A stretch of DNA of 64,000 nt from Ephydatia muelleri (GCA_013339895.1 JABACO010000007.1:109501-173500); one strand, 5' to 3'; counted from the first letter of the stretch, positions 33,060-51,537 are shown. Notes: generated from the sequence alone by a model not told the origin. Numbers and translations: made by a program.

Positions 33060-33570
33060 TGACTAATTTTCGATCAATACTTTATTGTTGGAGCTTGTTA
33101 TTGATGTGTCCATGTGCTAAAGAAGATCCCATCAAAGAAATCTAGATTGGCAACATTAGACACTTTATTTAAATTATTTTCTTGTTTTTTCATAACCAAA
33201 TCACTCATTGCTTACTGCAAAAGGCAGCATGGAAACTGCTTTTTGCAAAGAAATTGCCAAGTCGGGCTAGAGTAGCGAAGCAGGTGAGCCAGAAAGGCCA
33301 TGCTAGTCATGAAGAGAAAGAATGCAGCTTTTATCACACACTCATGCACATCCTGCGCCTCTAGCTCTGCGAGTCTCCCTGCCTTGGAGATTTCCTTGCA
33401 CAAAGTGGTTTCCAGGGGATATTGCTGCTTGATGCGGTTTCCATGGGATATTGCTGCTTGACTAGCCTTTCACTACAAGCGATGAGTGATTTGGCGCTAA
33501 AAAGAATGGTGTTTGTTGTCAACACCCTCAGCTGTAGTAATGCACAGCTCAGTGGCGTGGCTACATGGCC
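33060..33570 (+). repeat. Duplicated unit, block B, copy 2
   Basis: Second copy of 26790-27300, directly following block A without the large transposon. Reading frames within it are short and not conserved in phase between copies. Confidence 0.75.
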
Positions 33571-33586
33571 TGCACCCATCTCCTGC

Positions 33587-33945
33587 TTATATCCTCCCTC
33601 CTCACATGACCTGCTTATATCCTCCCTCCTCACATGACCTGCTTATATCCTCCCTCCACACATGACCTGCTTATATCCTCCCTCCTCACATGACCTGCTT
33701 ATATCCTCCTTCCTCACATGACCTGCTTATATCCTCCCTCCTCACATGACCTGCTTATATCCTCCCTCCTCACCTGACCTGCTGATATCCTCCCTCCTCA
33801 CATGACCTGCTTATATCCTCCCTCCTCACATGGCCTGCTTATATCCTCCCTCCTCACATGACCTGCTTATATCCTCCCTCCTCACCTGACCTGCTGATAT
33901 CCTCCCTCCTCACATGACCTGCTTATATCCTCCCTCCCTCCTCAC
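33587..33945. repeat. 28-bp satellite, about 13 copies
   Basis: Tandem units containing cttatatcctccctcctcac. The same array has about eight copies in unit 1 and about twenty in the right arm (62216-62766). Confidence 0.9.
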
Positions 33946-34210
33946 AATTTCAATGTACATATTTTAATCATTTCACCTCAATATGGTTGAGGAGTGGGGG
34001 GGGGGGGGGGGGACTCAGAACCTCCTAATGTAGGGATAATGTGCTATATCTAATGAATGCTTACGTCAGTAGGGTCTGGGTACTAGTCTAGGAGGGCCTA
34101 TTTGGACTGCTTACCCAGGTCCCATAGGCAGACCTCATTACATCATACAATCATATGTGCATGAGTGGCTACATTGAATGCACATATCATATTGTCACTT
34201 TAGTCTTCAG

Positions 34211-34987
34211 ATGGCTCAACGCAGCAAAGTACAAACATATCAGTGTGAACAATGTGGAAAGGCGTTTTCACGGCAGCAAAATCTGAAACGTCACATGCTC
34301 ACTCACACTGGAGAGAAACCACATCAGTGTGTACAATGTGGAAAGACATTTTCACTTCAATCAAATCTGAAAACTCACATGCTCACACATACTGGAGAGA
34401 AACCACGTCAGTGTGTACAATGTGGAAAGACATTTTCACTTCAATCAAATCTGAAAATTCACATGCTCACTCATACTGGAGAGAGACCACATCAGTGTGA
34501 ACAGTGTGGAAAGACATTTTCACGGCAGCATCATCTGAAAGCTCACATGCTCACTCATACTGGAGAGAGACCACATCAGTGTAAACAATGTGGAAAGACA
34601 TTTTCACGGCAGCATCATCTGAAAGAGCACATGTTCACTCATACTGGAGTAAGACCACATCAGTGTGAACAATGTGGAAAGACATTTTCACGGCAGCAAA
34701 ATCTGAAAGCTCACATGCTCACTCATACTGGAGAGAGACCACATCAGTGTGAACAATGTCGAAAGGTGTTTTCATGCCAAGCAAATTTGAGGTCTCATAT
34801 GAACACCCATACAGACAAGAAATTGTACAAATGTTTCTGTAAAAGATCATTTAGACACCTAGGGTCATTGAAGGCCCACAGCAGGATTCATACTGGTGAG
34901 AGGTTGAGATGCAGCAATGCTGCATGTCAGAAGTCTTTCCTGTACAAGAACAGTTTGAACTATCATGTGAAATCTTGTAACAGGTAA
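34211..34987 (+). CDS. C2H2 zinc-finger protein, copy 2 (left haplotype)
   Basis: 258 residues starting MAQRSKVQTYQCEQCGKAFS. It has nine fingers: seven C2H2 with TGEKP/TGERP-type linkers (one TGVRP), then the CFCKRSF finger and the C2HC finger ending HVKSCNR. Helix residues by finger are RQQNLKR, LQSNLKT, LQSNLKI, RQHHLKA, RQHHLKE, RQQNLKA and CQANLRS. The same cttcag acceptor precedes the start as in copy 1. The predicted 5' exon ends at 32498, giving an intron of about 1.7 kb. Confidence 0.87.
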   Translation: MAQRSKVQTYQCEQCGKAFSRQQNLKRHMLTHTGEKPHQCVQCGKTFSLQSNLKTHMLTHTGEKPRQCVQCGKTFSLQSNLKIHMLTHTGERPHQCEQCGKTFSRQHHLKAHMLTHTGERPHQCKQCGKTFSRQHHLKEHMFTHTGVRPHQCEQCGKTFSRQQNLKAHMLTHTGERPHQCEQCRKVFSCQANLRSHMNTHTDKKLYKCFCKRSFRHLGSLKAHSRIHTGERLRCSNAACQKSFLYKNSLNYHVKSCNR

Positions 34988-34989
34988 CA

Positions 34990-35530
34990 TAGCTACATTT
35001 ACTTTGCATGAAATGAAGTTTAATGTTTAAGCGTGATTAATATGTTATGACATCATCCCTCGGTTAATGGTTATGATGTATAGTCTTGACGTAGCCACAC
35101 CTTTGCTATGCGTTAATATGGATTGCAGTCATACTGTCATAAATGGAGGTCAATTGGTACACGGCCCTCTGAGAGCTATGTCGGTGGTGTTTCTAATCGG
35201 ATGGTGGAAAGAAGGGAAAGAAGATCTACTTCCTCTAATGCTTATAACTGATGATCTAAGGACGGCAAATGAAAGTCTACATCTTAACCAGCCCAAGATT
35301 ATCTTACCATGTACATGTACCTTGCGGACAATGTAGTCTGAGCGTGACGTAGTGCTAAATGTCATTTGTATCCTGGCTCCAGATTGATACTGAAAATTAC
35401 TATTTGGTGACGAAATCGTGAAAGACCAAGACGCGTCGTACCGATTGTTGTGACGTAATTTAATTAGTTTATTGCTCTAATTAGATGTAAGATAGGCGGA
35501 GCGAGAGAAAGAAAAAAAGGCGGGTCGTGA
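34990..35530. other. Intergenic between ZNF and NEMP, no gene seen
   Basis: A reading frame at 35067-35336 lacks similarity I can recognise and is not kept in the right arm in the same form. The last 100 bases before 35534 are probably the NEMP promoter. Confidence 0.5.
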
Positions 35531-35533
35531 ACC

Positions 35534-37716
35534 ATGCAAGCGTGGATATTGTTGGTACAGCTTTTTTTGATTCGTATTTCCACTGGAATCTCCGTCCAGT
35601 GTTCTCCCCCGAAATGTAAGTCCGGTAACATGGTCACTAAACAAATGGCCTAACATTTTTGTTCAAATAGGTTAAGAGATTTTAGGTAACAATTTCTATG
35701 TTTTCCTACTTCAACACACACACACACACACACGCACACACACACACACACACATACACACACAGGTATGCAGTTGGACAAACTTCTTTCTGAACATAAG
35801 GTTGGCTGTAGTTACATTGTACTAGCCATCACACACACACACACACACACACACATACAGCTGCCCTTGCATAGAGCTGTGCCCACCAGTGAAGACTCAC
35901 ACAGATACTGCTACATGGGATCAGATCCGTACACTCCCCTCGCCCTCCTCCACGTATGGGATGCCGTGGTGATCTCCATAGCAACAGAACAAGCTCCCCC
36001 ACCTCTTGTTCAACTCTTCCGTGTGGAGAACGACACACTGGACACTGCTCATGGGAGCGGCCATCTTGTCTTGTCTCCCATTGGGGTGAGCTGTGTGGAG
36101 GTGAGGGGAACAGACCACACCCCCTCATCAGAGGGGTTGGAGTACACTCTCATGGTGACCACAACACTCCCACTTTACTACCCGGGTCTGCTGGTCATTG
36201 GTCTCATCCTCTTCTTCATCGCCCCATCTCTGAGCAGGTTAGCCACTCACTCAGACCACACCCCTGGTATATTTGAACAACCATGACCACACCCCCAACC
36301 ATAACCACACTCAATGCCACACCCCTACAGGAACATAGGAGTGTACTACTCAACCAGTGTTCTGCTGGGCGTGGTCATGTCACTTCTCCTGCTCCTCTTT
36401 ATCTTCTACAGAATGGTCCCCAAGGCAAGGGGGTGTGGTTTAAGGGTACCATAGCAACTGTGACCACATCCTCTTCTCTTCCCTCAGTCCAGTGTCTTTG
36501 GTTGGGGAGTTCTGTTGGGTGGCTACTCTGTAGTGGCCTCTGTGTTGTATTATGGTATGCTTCACATGATGGAGCTCTTGTGGGAGTACTGGCTGTATCT
36601 AGTGGGCTATGGGGTGATCTCAGGACTGGTCACCTTTGCTGTGGTCTACCGATTGGGAGCACCAGATCCCAGGACCATGAACCTACTGCAATGGGGGGCG
36701 CAGCTTGTTGCCGTGGTGATGATCTATTCATCATTTCATCAGCTGTATTGGGTGGCTCTAACTGGAATTGGATTAGTATTGATTTCCAGTATCTTTGTTA
36801 ACTTCATGTAAGGGGGTTGGGGGGGATGGTAAGGAGGTGTGGTCATGATGTACCACACCCCCACATACAGATGCTGGATATGGGATGCTCTGTGTGCTCC
36901 CATCTGCTGCTGTCTAGCACCTGTCATCAGATGCTTATCTTTCTTTAACCCTTTCAAGCAGAGGTATCCGAAGCGACGTCTGCTGACCATGGAGGTGGGT
37001 GTGGCATAGTGCGACTGTCACGTGATCTCATCCTCCCCAGGAATATGATGCTATGGGTGAGGTGGAGACAAAACGTGCATTGGAGAATCTGAGGAAACAC
37101 TGCAAGAGCTCGCTGAAGAACGAAGAAATTTGGGGTACTGTTAGCAAGCTGCAAGATCCTAAGAGGTAGGCAGAGGTTGGTGTGTCCTCTGGATGCAGAC
37201 GGTCTTCTTTAGAAGTCCACACTCAACCTGTACTTCAATATCCACAATCCATATATTTAATTGTTGGACGATGTCCACACTCCTTGTCACCATGTCCACA
37301 CTCTAAGTCCACACTCCATGTCACCATGTCCACACTCCATGTCACCATGTCCACACTCCATGTCACCATGTCCACACTCCATGTCACCATGTCCACACTC
37401 CATGTCACCATGTCCACACTCCATGTCACCATGTCCACACTCCAGGTCACCCTCACTGGGGGCAGCTTGTATGAGAAGCTCGTCCCATTGAGCTGATCAT
37501 TTATTTGTCAGATTTACAGAATTCCTGTCAGGAATGCCACACATCACGTCTGAGGAGCGAGCAGAACATGAATTCAGCTTCATTGTCGAAGAAAGTACTG
37601 ATGACGAAAGTGAAACTACAAACAGCTCTGTGCCCTCCCCTAACCCCTCCCCTTTGAAGAATACAACAACAGCACAACCACCCTTTCGTCGTGATATTCA
37701 TGCAACAAGGACTTAA
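35534..37716 (+). CDS. NEMP1: Nuclear envelope integral membrane protein (NEMP), left haplotype
   Basis: NEMP proteins sit in the inner nuclear membrane, stiffen the envelope and bind Ran-GTP; they matter for germ cells. The signal peptide is MQAWILLVQLFLIRISTG. A lumenal domain with HRYCYMGSDPYTPL follows, then five membrane helices (LVIGLILFFIAPSL, VVMSLLLLLFIFY, and the block around VLYYGMLHMMELLWEYWLYL to LYWVALTGIGLVLISSIFV). The diagnostic C-terminal motif is RYPKRRLLTMEEYDAMGEVE and RALENLRKHCKSSL, then KLQDPKR and FTEFLSGMPHIT. The stop is at 37716. One intron carries a 21-bp minisatellite (37305-37455). Confidence 0.88.
37305..37455. repeat. 21-bp minisatellite in NEMP intron
   Basis: About seven perfect copies of ccatgtcaccatgtccacact. 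Copy number is the same in the right arm (58690-58840). Confidence 0.9.
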
Positions 37717-38124
37717 GATAATCCTCTTATTTTTTTACATTTATCTCTGTCCAACTTGTAAACATGTACGTTAAACTTCCCCCCCCCCCCCCCCCCCCCC
37801 CAATTATATAGTAGTATATGCACACTAACAGCTCTGCACTCCAGCCTTTACTACTCAAAGGTTGCCCTGAAGTATAGATAGTTCACAGGTGACTTGTGGT
37901 CTGTAACACTAAGTTGCTGAGCTGGGGGTGTGTTGAGTTAGGGGTGAGTTTCCATCTCAGATGTAGTGAAGGTGTATAAAGCTGCCTCTTTAAGGCTGCA
38001 CACATGGTTGCGCACCGACACAACACAAGTACAATCATCGTGCTGTCTTTTCATTGGTTGAAATCATATGTTCACTGTTTGGGTTTCGTTTTTATACCGC
38101 AATGAGCGTTCATTAAATCGTAAA

Positions 38125-40120
38125 ATGGACAAACCTAGCCACAGTACTTTGAAACGTCCGCAGGAGAAGCCAAAACATAGACAAGACAAAGCTGGTCCCA
38201 AGTCTGGTGTTGGCCAAGACGCCCGAGGGAGCGAGAAGGTAACTAATGCGATGGACAAAGCGGAATATACTGGTATGGAACAAGGATTGGACCACCATGC
38301 CATCAAACATCATAAGGAGAAGAAAGTCTTCGGATTTGCCTTCGTGGTCTGCTTCTGGGGCATCTTCTGTTCTTACTTCGTGTACGGCCTTCTACAAGAG
38401 AGGATGTACGTTCTTATGCTTCGTATAGCTACTGCCACATTCAATCTCTCCCCCCCACCCCCCACCCACCCCCTTTTTCCCTCACATATGCGCGTATGTA
38501 GTGCGAAGCAAGGTTTCAACGGAGAACGCTTCCATTATTTCCTCTTCCTGGTGGCCATACAGTGTTTCGTGGATGTTATCGTTGCGTGGCTCGGTGAGCA
38601 AGGGTTTAACTAAAATCACGCCCTAATCGGAGCCCACCATCCATGTAGCCGCCAAGTACACTGGAGAACAGCTCTCTCTCAAACCGTATGGCGTCTGCGC
38701 GCTCCTCTCCTTCAGCTACGTGGGAGCAATGGTGGCCAGCAACACATCTTTAGCCTTCATCAGCTACCCAACACAAGTACGTACATGTACAAGTACGTAG
38801 TGCGGCGTTATGTGCAGTGCACGTGTGGTGCGGATACATTGCATTGGAGCACAGCCTCACCATTGACTATCTACAGGTTCTGGGCAAGTCTGCCAAGCCC
38901 ATCCCTGTTCTTCTACTGGGCGTTCTGATTGGTCGGAAGCGCTACCCCCTCCTCAAGTACATGATTGTCCTCTTCATAGTGGTGGGCGTGGCCCTATTCC
39001 TGTACGACGACAACACGTCCCTGCCCACTGATGAACACACCCCCAGGCTGTTCCATGTGCTTGGCATAGGGGAGCTGTTGGTGGTAAGAGGCAGTAGGGC
39101 AGGGCATTAAATAGAAGCATAGGCTGGTGGGAAGTATCGCTACTAGACCCTTCACTTTCATTTTCCCTGCTCTATTGCTTTCTCCTTTCTCAACATTCCA
39201 CAACACACACTTCTCTCCACACCTTCCCTCTATCACCCCTCCCACACACCCACTCTTCCCTCCACCCCTTCCCTCCACCACCCCTCTATCCACACCCTCC
39301 CACACCCCTCTCTCCACAGTTGGTCTCCCTCACACTGGATGGGGTCACTGCTGCTTTGCAGGACAGACTAAAAGACCATCACTCCATCAGAGCCATGCAG
39401 ATGATGTTTGCTGTCAACTTCTATGCTTTAATCTACCTTACCATTGGTTGGTACTTACTATCCTGCATCCATGTGCTCCCCTCTACACTTCCTCCCTTCT
39501 ACACCCTCTACACTTCTCCCTTCTACACCCTCTACACTTCCTCCCTTTCACACCCTCTTCACTTCCTCCCTTCTACACCCTCTACACTTCCTCCCTTCTA
39601 CACCCTCTACACTTCCTCCCTTCTACACCCTCTACACTTCCTCCCTTCTACACCCTCTACACTTCCTCCCTTTCACACCCTCTTCACTTCCTTCTATACC
39701 CTCTACACTTCCTCCCTTCTACACCCCCTCCATCCCTCCCTGATACGCTCTCCTGCAGCCATGTTTTGTACAGGGGAGGTGTTCCTAGCCGTTTCCTTCA
39801 TTCAGAGGCATCCAGAGGTGTTCTGGGACCTCCTAGCATTTGGCTGTGCTAGTGCCCTGGGACAGGTAAAGGGGCGTGGCATGGGTGGGGTTTATAGGGA
39901 CATCCCTCTGACTCCTTCTTCTGTCTAGGTGTTCATCTTTGTCACCATAGCCAAGTTTGGTCCTCTGACCTGCTCCATCTTCACCACCACTCGCAAGTTC
40001 TTCACCATCCTGGGCTCTGTGCTCATCTTTGGAAACCAGCTGGACATCCATCAGTGGATGGGCGTGGTTCTGGTGTTTGTCGGACTAGGACTGGATGTGT
40101 TTCTGGGGAAAGTCCACTAG
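38125..40120 (+). CDS. SLC35B1: SLC35B1 (ER nucleotide-sugar/ATP exchanger), left haplotype
   Basis: SLC35B1 (AXER) is a ten-helix ER membrane carrier that brings ATP into the ER in exchange for ADP. I chose the start at 38125 ([13 protein letters not shown]); an in-frame AUG at 38068 would add 19 residues, and a short out-of-frame uORF begins at 38102. After an unusually long basic N-terminus come [53 protein letters not shown] joined to [54 protein letters not shown] and [18 protein letters not shown]. It ends DVFLGKVH at 40120, with no clear dilysine signal. One intron holds a 25-bp minisatellite (39476-39735). Confidence 0.9.
39476..39740. repeat. 25-bp minisatellite in SLC35B1 intron
   Basis: About ten copies of a unit like cttcctcccttctacaccct. 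The right-arm array (56405-56660) is about one unit shorter. Confidence 0.88.
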
Positions 40121-40547
40121 TTCCCAGACCACATCGCCAATAGCATTTTCACCTTTTTTTTGAGTATTATTTCATTTCTTTTATGTCGAAGTTACCAGGC
40201 CTGCGTGTAGTGTTTACTCCATTTAGTGCACAACACTTTTAAGATTGCTAACTGGCCAGGAGGATGGTGGTCTGGGCACTACCTCACACTGAAGGTCTCG
40301 GAGCTGGGTTGCTTCTGACAGCTGATGGGGTGGTGTTATAGACAGTAGCATTGGTTAATTTGGACTGATGAGATTACCACTTTGGGCAAGTTAGGTTGTA
40401 CACGTCAAGTGACTAAAGGAAAGCTGAAAGGACAGAAATATGTCCAAGCTGTACAATGTAAAAAAAAAAAAAATTAGGTTGTACAATTGAACACAGATAT
40501 CCACACACAACATTACTTATGTGCACAGGTCAGTCACATAATACAAA

Positions 40548-42852
<2,305 letters not shown>

Positions 42853-42937
42853 ATTAATCTGACGTTTCTAATTACCCGCAACTCTCGTATTTTTGCTGTT
42901 GTTAGTGGATACCAATTCAGCTGATCAACAAAGCAAT

Positions 42938-44232
42938 ATGGCCAAAAGACAACTAGCTTCGTCTTCCGCTCACGTAATACTCATGCTTACCTCCGTCACC
43001 CCTCTCACCCTTCTCTCTTCGCAGCAGAAGCGTACAACTGCAGGCAGCACTATGGAGATATTACGTACGGAAGGTAAGGTGACTGGTTATTCTTCACATT
43101 CAGCACGTCATTTGAGAATCTCTACGACAAGGTTCAAATGTATTGATTGCGGAAGAAGGCCGAAAGCAACCAAACATTAGCGGGTCTTGCGAGAACGTTC
43201 TAACCGGTACAGTAGCACTGCACAGTTGCGACGTAACGTACATGCTAGCAGTGCCGAGATGGCAAAACAATCGGACAGTTATAAAACTCACCAACATTTG
43301 AACATACCCTGTGTAATATATTGTAACATTGTAATCATTATAAGTATAATCAAAATGCATCAAATAACGTTGATACGGTTCATTCTAAGTAATATCTCTG
43401 CTGACCCAGGAGTACCAAGAAAGCCATCCCTAGATGTCCCTCAAAGCCCCTCCCACGGAGTCCCTCAAGCCCCTCCCACAGAGTTACTTCTGGTGAGGGT
43501 TGGAACGTGTAGGTAAGTGTGAGGGCGTGCCACCATGCTCCGTTCACCACAGATCATCAGAAGCAGCAGTTCTGAAGTCTGGGGATGAGGAGGATGAGAG
43601 CGGGGATGAGGAGGATGAGCGGGAGCAGGAGAAGGAGGACATTGAGAGGACTCCTGAACAGATCCTCGAAGCAGCAGGTGTGGATATGGCTTCCCTGGAG
43701 GGACTGTCCTGTGATGAAAGACAATCGTGCACCTCTGGAGCTGCTTACAGAGGTAACTCATCCCCTCCTCCCTCCCTCCTTCCTTCCCTCCTCCTTCCTC
43801 CCTCCTTCCTTCCCCTCCTTCCTTCCCTCCTTCCTCCCTCCTCCTTCCCTCCTCTCCCTACAAAGTCATTCTGGTGATATACTTACAGTTCCTAAGCTGT
43901 GTGATGAGAGAGAAGTACGAAGCTGCCAGACTGTTGTGTGAGAAAGGTGAGAGCTGTGCCTCTGGAGATGAGATGCAGTGACAAGACTTCCCACAGTACT
44001 GCAGCTTGAACCAACCAATCAGTTTGCAGCTGAATATCTACCAGTTATTGTGGAACGACTGCAGATCAATATTGAACTATCCTCAGATGAAAGCGATGAT
44101 AATGGCCACACCTCCTCTGATGACAGCCACACCTCCAGCAACGGGCAACCACATCACCACACTCCAGATCCAAACAAAACCACTCCCACCAAGCCACACC
44201 CTACCCACACCATTGTTAAGTTGAACACATAA
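42938..44232 (+). CDS. ERICH2: Glutamate-rich protein 2 (ERICH2), left haplotype
   Basis: The start at 42938 reads MAKRQLASSSAH, spliced to QKRTTAGSTMEILRTEG. Later exons carry an acidic stretch with two SGDEEDE units, EDIERTPEQILEAAGVDMAS, FLSCVMREKYEAARLLCEK (near 43891-43947) and LQLEPTNQFAAEYLPVIVER, which match the human ERICH2 C-terminal block (EFLRAVMEREYQLAKKLC and EPENPEAKEF). An extra base after GLSCDERQ (near 43722) breaks the frame before the expected APLELLTE; the right-arm copy reads straight through. The molecular function is not established. Confidence 0.8.
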
Positions 44233-44303
44233 ATTTGCACTGAATTTAGAGTACATGAGGGGGAGGGGCTATGAATGAAGGAAATGGCGGCTGTGACAAA
44301 TGA

Positions 44304-44641
44304 TCAAAAAGGAGATGAAGCATGTTCTGTCACAGCTTCCTGTGCTACTGGTTCATGCTCGCGGCCATTCACCACCAGCGTGTACAGCAGTCCCTTCCTC
44401 TTATTGCCGGAGCTGACAGCTCTGATGTGCACAGGATGTGCCCCAAGAGAGAAGTGTGTCTCTGTTCCCTCATCAGTGAACTCTCCCTGTGGATGGGGGT
44501 GCAGAGGTCGCCACAAGAGAACATGGCATTAAATAGAAACCTACACATGTGGAGATGACCTGCCCATCATAGTAGACTTCCATTGTGTCTATGACTGGAG
44601 GGAAGATGTCAGCTGACATAGGCATGTGTTCTTGTGCTACT

Positions 44642-44697
<56 letters not shown>

Positions 44698-45226
44698 TAC
44701 TCTGCATTCCTAGTGCGGAGGCGTTTTAGAGTTTCAGTGACCCTGATTACATCATGCCCAGACCCGCCCATATCTTCCATTTGCAGCCGCGTTACGTACG
44801 CAGGACAACTCTGTGCTCCGTCGCATCGAGGGTCACGTGCCATGTTCTCGTGTTCTTCGCCTGCGCCTCTACAAACTTCTGCATAGATTTGTTGTCGATG
44901 CGAAGTGTGTATTGGAATATCATCCCGGAGCTGTCGATTGCAATCTCGGCGACCTTACTGCCCACATTGAAGCGTTCCGTGCCTACCAGTTTGAACAGCC
45001 AATTCTTTCTAAGTACCTGTAGTGGGGTATAAGGGCGGCGCATGCGCAGCGTCCATCGTCTCGCCTAGGGGGGCGATAATGAACGTACCTCGACCCCATC
45101 AACAGTAATGACTCGCTTCCCGCTGGTGGAACCGTGTTCGAACGTAACTGTGTGGATGCCGTCTGGCAACCGAATCTCCCACGTGCACACAAGATCCTCA
45201 TTCAAGTCCAGGACCAAATCTGACAT
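44304..45226 (-). CDS. FAIM: Fas apoptotic inhibitory molecule (FAIM), left haplotype
   Basis: FAIM is a small cytosolic beta-sandwich protein that limits apoptosis and protein aggregation. The start at 45226 gives MSDLVLDLNEDLVCTWEIRL, then HTVTFEHGSTSGKRVITVDG, VLRKNWLFKLVGTERFNVGS, MIFQYTLRIDNKSMQKF, and after a (GT)n intron EVYYDGQVISTC, THFSLGAHPVHIRAVSSGN, and YTLVVNGREHEPVAQ with the stop at 44304. The length, about 180 residues, equals the family. It starts 100 bp after the MCM6 stop on the same strand. Confidence 0.9.
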
Positions 45227-45326
45227 ACTATACCAACTTTAATCGTTGTCAATTTAAGTGAAAATTACCATGGCAACCTTAAGTAGTAAAGTACAGACTA
45301 CGTCATACACCACGTGATCATAATCA

Positions 45327-48345
<3,019 letters not shown>

Positions 48346-49345
48346 NNNNNNNNNNNNNNNNNNNNNNNNNNNNNNNNNNNNNNNNNNNNNNNNNNNNNNN
48401 NNNNNNNNNNNNNNNNNNNNNNNNNNNNNNNNNNNNNNNNNNNNNNNNNNNNNNNNNNNNNNNNNNNNNNNNNNNNNNNNNNNNNNNNNNNNNNNNNNNN
48501 NNNNNNNNNNNNNNNNNNNNNNNNNNNNNNNNNNNNNNNNNNNNNNNNNNNNNNNNNNNNNNNNNNNNNNNNNNNNNNNNNNNNNNNNNNNNNNNNNNNN
48601 NNNNNNNNNNNNNNNNNNNNNNNNNNNNNNNNNNNNNNNNNNNNNNNNNNNNNNNNNNNNNNNNNNNNNNNNNNNNNNNNNNNNNNNNNNNNNNNNNNNN
48701 NNNNNNNNNNNNNNNNNNNNNNNNNNNNNNNNNNNNNNNNNNNNNNNNNNNNNNNNNNNNNNNNNNNNNNNNNNNNNNNNNNNNNNNNNNNNNNNNNNNN
48801 NNNNNNNNNNNNNNNNNNNNNNNNNNNNNNNNNNNNNNNNNNNNNNNNNNNNNNNNNNNNNNNNNNNNNNNNNNNNNNNNNNNNNNNNNNNNNNNNNNNN
48901 NNNNNNNNNNNNNNNNNNNNNNNNNNNNNNNNNNNNNNNNNNNNNNNNNNNNNNNNNNNNNNNNNNNNNNNNNNNNNNNNNNNNNNNNNNNNNNNNNNNN
49001 NNNNNNNNNNNNNNNNNNNNNNNNNNNNNNNNNNNNNNNNNNNNNNNNNNNNNNNNNNNNNNNNNNNNNNNNNNNNNNNNNNNNNNNNNNNNNNNNNNNN
49101 NNNNNNNNNNNNNNNNNNNNNNNNNNNNNNNNNNNNNNNNNNNNNNNNNNNNNNNNNNNNNNNNNNNNNNNNNNNNNNNNNNNNNNNNNNNNNNNNNNNN
49201 NNNNNNNNNNNNNNNNNNNNNNNNNNNNNNNNNNNNNNNNNNNNNNNNNNNNNNNNNNNNNNNNNNNNNNNNNNNNNNNNNNNNNNNNNNNNNNNNNNNN
49301 NNNNNNNNNNNNNNNNNNNNNNNNNNNNNNNNNNNNNNNNNNNNN
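48346..49345. other. Assembly gap of exactly 1000 N
   Basis: Separates the two mirror-image arms. Both flanks lie in MCM6, in opposite orientation: the left flank is at the Walker A exon, while the right flank starts at the exon corresponding to about 46490 in the left arm. Confidence 0.99.
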
Positions 49346-50512
49346 ACCCTCGTCACGTGAAGGAAGCTTTTCGTCTGCTGAGCAAGTCCATCCTAAGAGT
49401 GGAGACACCAGACATCAACTTTGCCGAGGCCTGACCTGTTGACTGATGGCGTTGCTACGGATTACCGTGACTGGTGAGTCCAGTATTCGTAGGTGCATCA
49501 CTCCTATTTGCTATTGGGGTGACTTTTATTGGGCCTTGACTGAAATAACTGACTATTACATATTTTAATAGCAAATCAAATGGTGGTTTTTACTTCATTT
49601 CATAGTGGACTTATTAGGAAAATTAGTTATCTAATAAATATTTAGCCTGAATAAATGTAAATGAATGATGATGTTAAATGCTATTGAAACTTGAAGTTTA
49701 ACCTGTTAACCTGTTCACTGCATATTTCATATCTTGTGCTTACTTCTGTTGGCTCTAACCTGCAGTAGATGACTTGACTATCAATTGATTTATGAGGGTT
49801 TTGATATACATGTAATTACTTTACAATCTAAGTGTTTACCTCAACAAACTAAATCAATTTCAAACCTGAGTTGTATATTTTTAAATCATGGGTTTATTGT
49901 GGAACACACCCCAGTATAACCTTTGAATAGTAAATGGTGAACCACTGAATAGTTGTAAGTGCACAATTTTGTTGCCACTGGCTACTATCACAGAAGGGGA
50001 ACCCATGGAAGGTGCCCCTCCCCCCACCAAGGCCCCCTCCCCCACCTGTGGGTGTGCCCACTGGTAAACAGATCAGGGTCACCTATGAAGAGTACAAGTC
50101 GATAGCCAACCTGCTAGTACTGCACCTCAGGCAACTTGAGGAGAGCTCTGCAGATGGTTAGGTTGCCATGGTGACAAGTGGCCATGTTTAACCCCTCTCA
50201 CCAACAGGGGAGAGTGGTGTCAAGCGCATGGACCTTGTGGATTGGTATCTGGAAGCCAACGAGGCAGATATGGAGACCATTGATGAAGTGAGAGAGAAGA
50301 GGCTGTTGGTGGAGAGGGTGATTGAGCGCCTCGTCCAGCATGTAAGTATTTAGGCTGCGTCTTTTGTACACCACCCGAAAATTATATCCCACTACCCCTC
50401 CCCCCTAACGAACAGGATCACGTGCTCCTCCCCTTGGTAACGGAGGAAGGGTGGCACCGAGGATAGTAATCCGTATCTCGTAGTCCATCCGAACTACGTA
50501 GTAGAGAGCTAG
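49346..50512 (+). CDS. MCM6: MCM6 C-terminal part, right haplotype
   Basis: Repeats the last exons of the left-arm MCM6 in reverse: [59 protein letters not shown] and DHVLLPLVTEE before the stop at 50512. Extra bases near 49430 (gaggcctg versus gagcctg), 49464 and 50449 break the frame relative to the left arm. The N-terminal two thirds is missing beyond the gap. Confidence 0.85.
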
Positions 50513-50612
50513 TGATTATGATCACGTGGTGTATGACGTAGTCTGTACTTTACTACTTAAGGTTGCCATGGTAATTTTCACTTAAATTGACAACGATTAA
50601 AGTTGGTATAGT

Positions 50613-51140
50613 ATGTCAGATTTGGTCCTGGACTTGAATGAGGATCTTGTGTGCACGTGGGAGATTCGGTTGCCAGACGGCATCCACACAGTTACGTTCG
50701 AACACGGTTCCACCAGCGGGAAGCGAGTCATTACTGTTGATGGGGTCGAGGTACGTTCATTATCGCCCCCCTAGGCGAGACGATGGACGCTGCGCATGCG
50801 CCGCCCTTATACCCCACTACAGGTACTTAGAAAGAATTGGCTGTTCAAACTGGTAGGCACGGAACGCTTCAATGTGGGCAGTAAGGTCGCCGAGATTGCA
50901 ATCGACAGCTCCGGGATGATATTCCAATACACACTTCGCATCGACAACAAATCTATGCAGAAGTTTGTAGAGGCGCAGGCGAAGAACACGAGAACATGGC
51001 ACGTGACCCTCGATGCGACGGAGCACAGAGTTGTCCTGCGTACGTAACGCGGCTGCAAATGGAAGATATGGGCGGGTCTGGGCATGATGTAATCAGGGTC
51101 ACTGAAACTCTAAAACGCCTCCGCACTAGGAATGCAGAGT

Positions 51141-51198
<58 letters not shown>

Positions 51199-51537
51199 AG
51201 TAGCACAAGAACACATGCCTATGTCAGCTGACATCTTCCCTCCAGTCATAGACACAATGGAAGTCTACTATGATGGGCAGGTCATCTCCACATGTGTAGG
51301 TTTTCTATTTAATGCCATGTTCTCTTGTGGTGACCTCTGCACCCCCATCCACAGGGAGAGTTCACTGATGAGGGAACAGAGACACACTTCTCTCTTGGGG
51401 CACATCCTGTGCACATCAGAGCTGTCAGCTCCGGCAATAAGAGGAAGGGACTGCTGTACACGCTGGTGGTGAATGGCCGCGAGCATGAACCAGTAGCACA
51501 GGAAGCTGTGACAGAACATGCTTCATCTCCTTTTTGA
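50613..51537 (+). CDS. FAIM: FAIM, right haplotype
   Basis: Mirror copy of 44304-45226 with the same exon layout and nearly identical protein (MSDLVLDLNEDLVCTWEIRL to EHASSPF). The (GT)n intron at about 51143-51197 is close in length to the left-arm one. Confidence 0.9.
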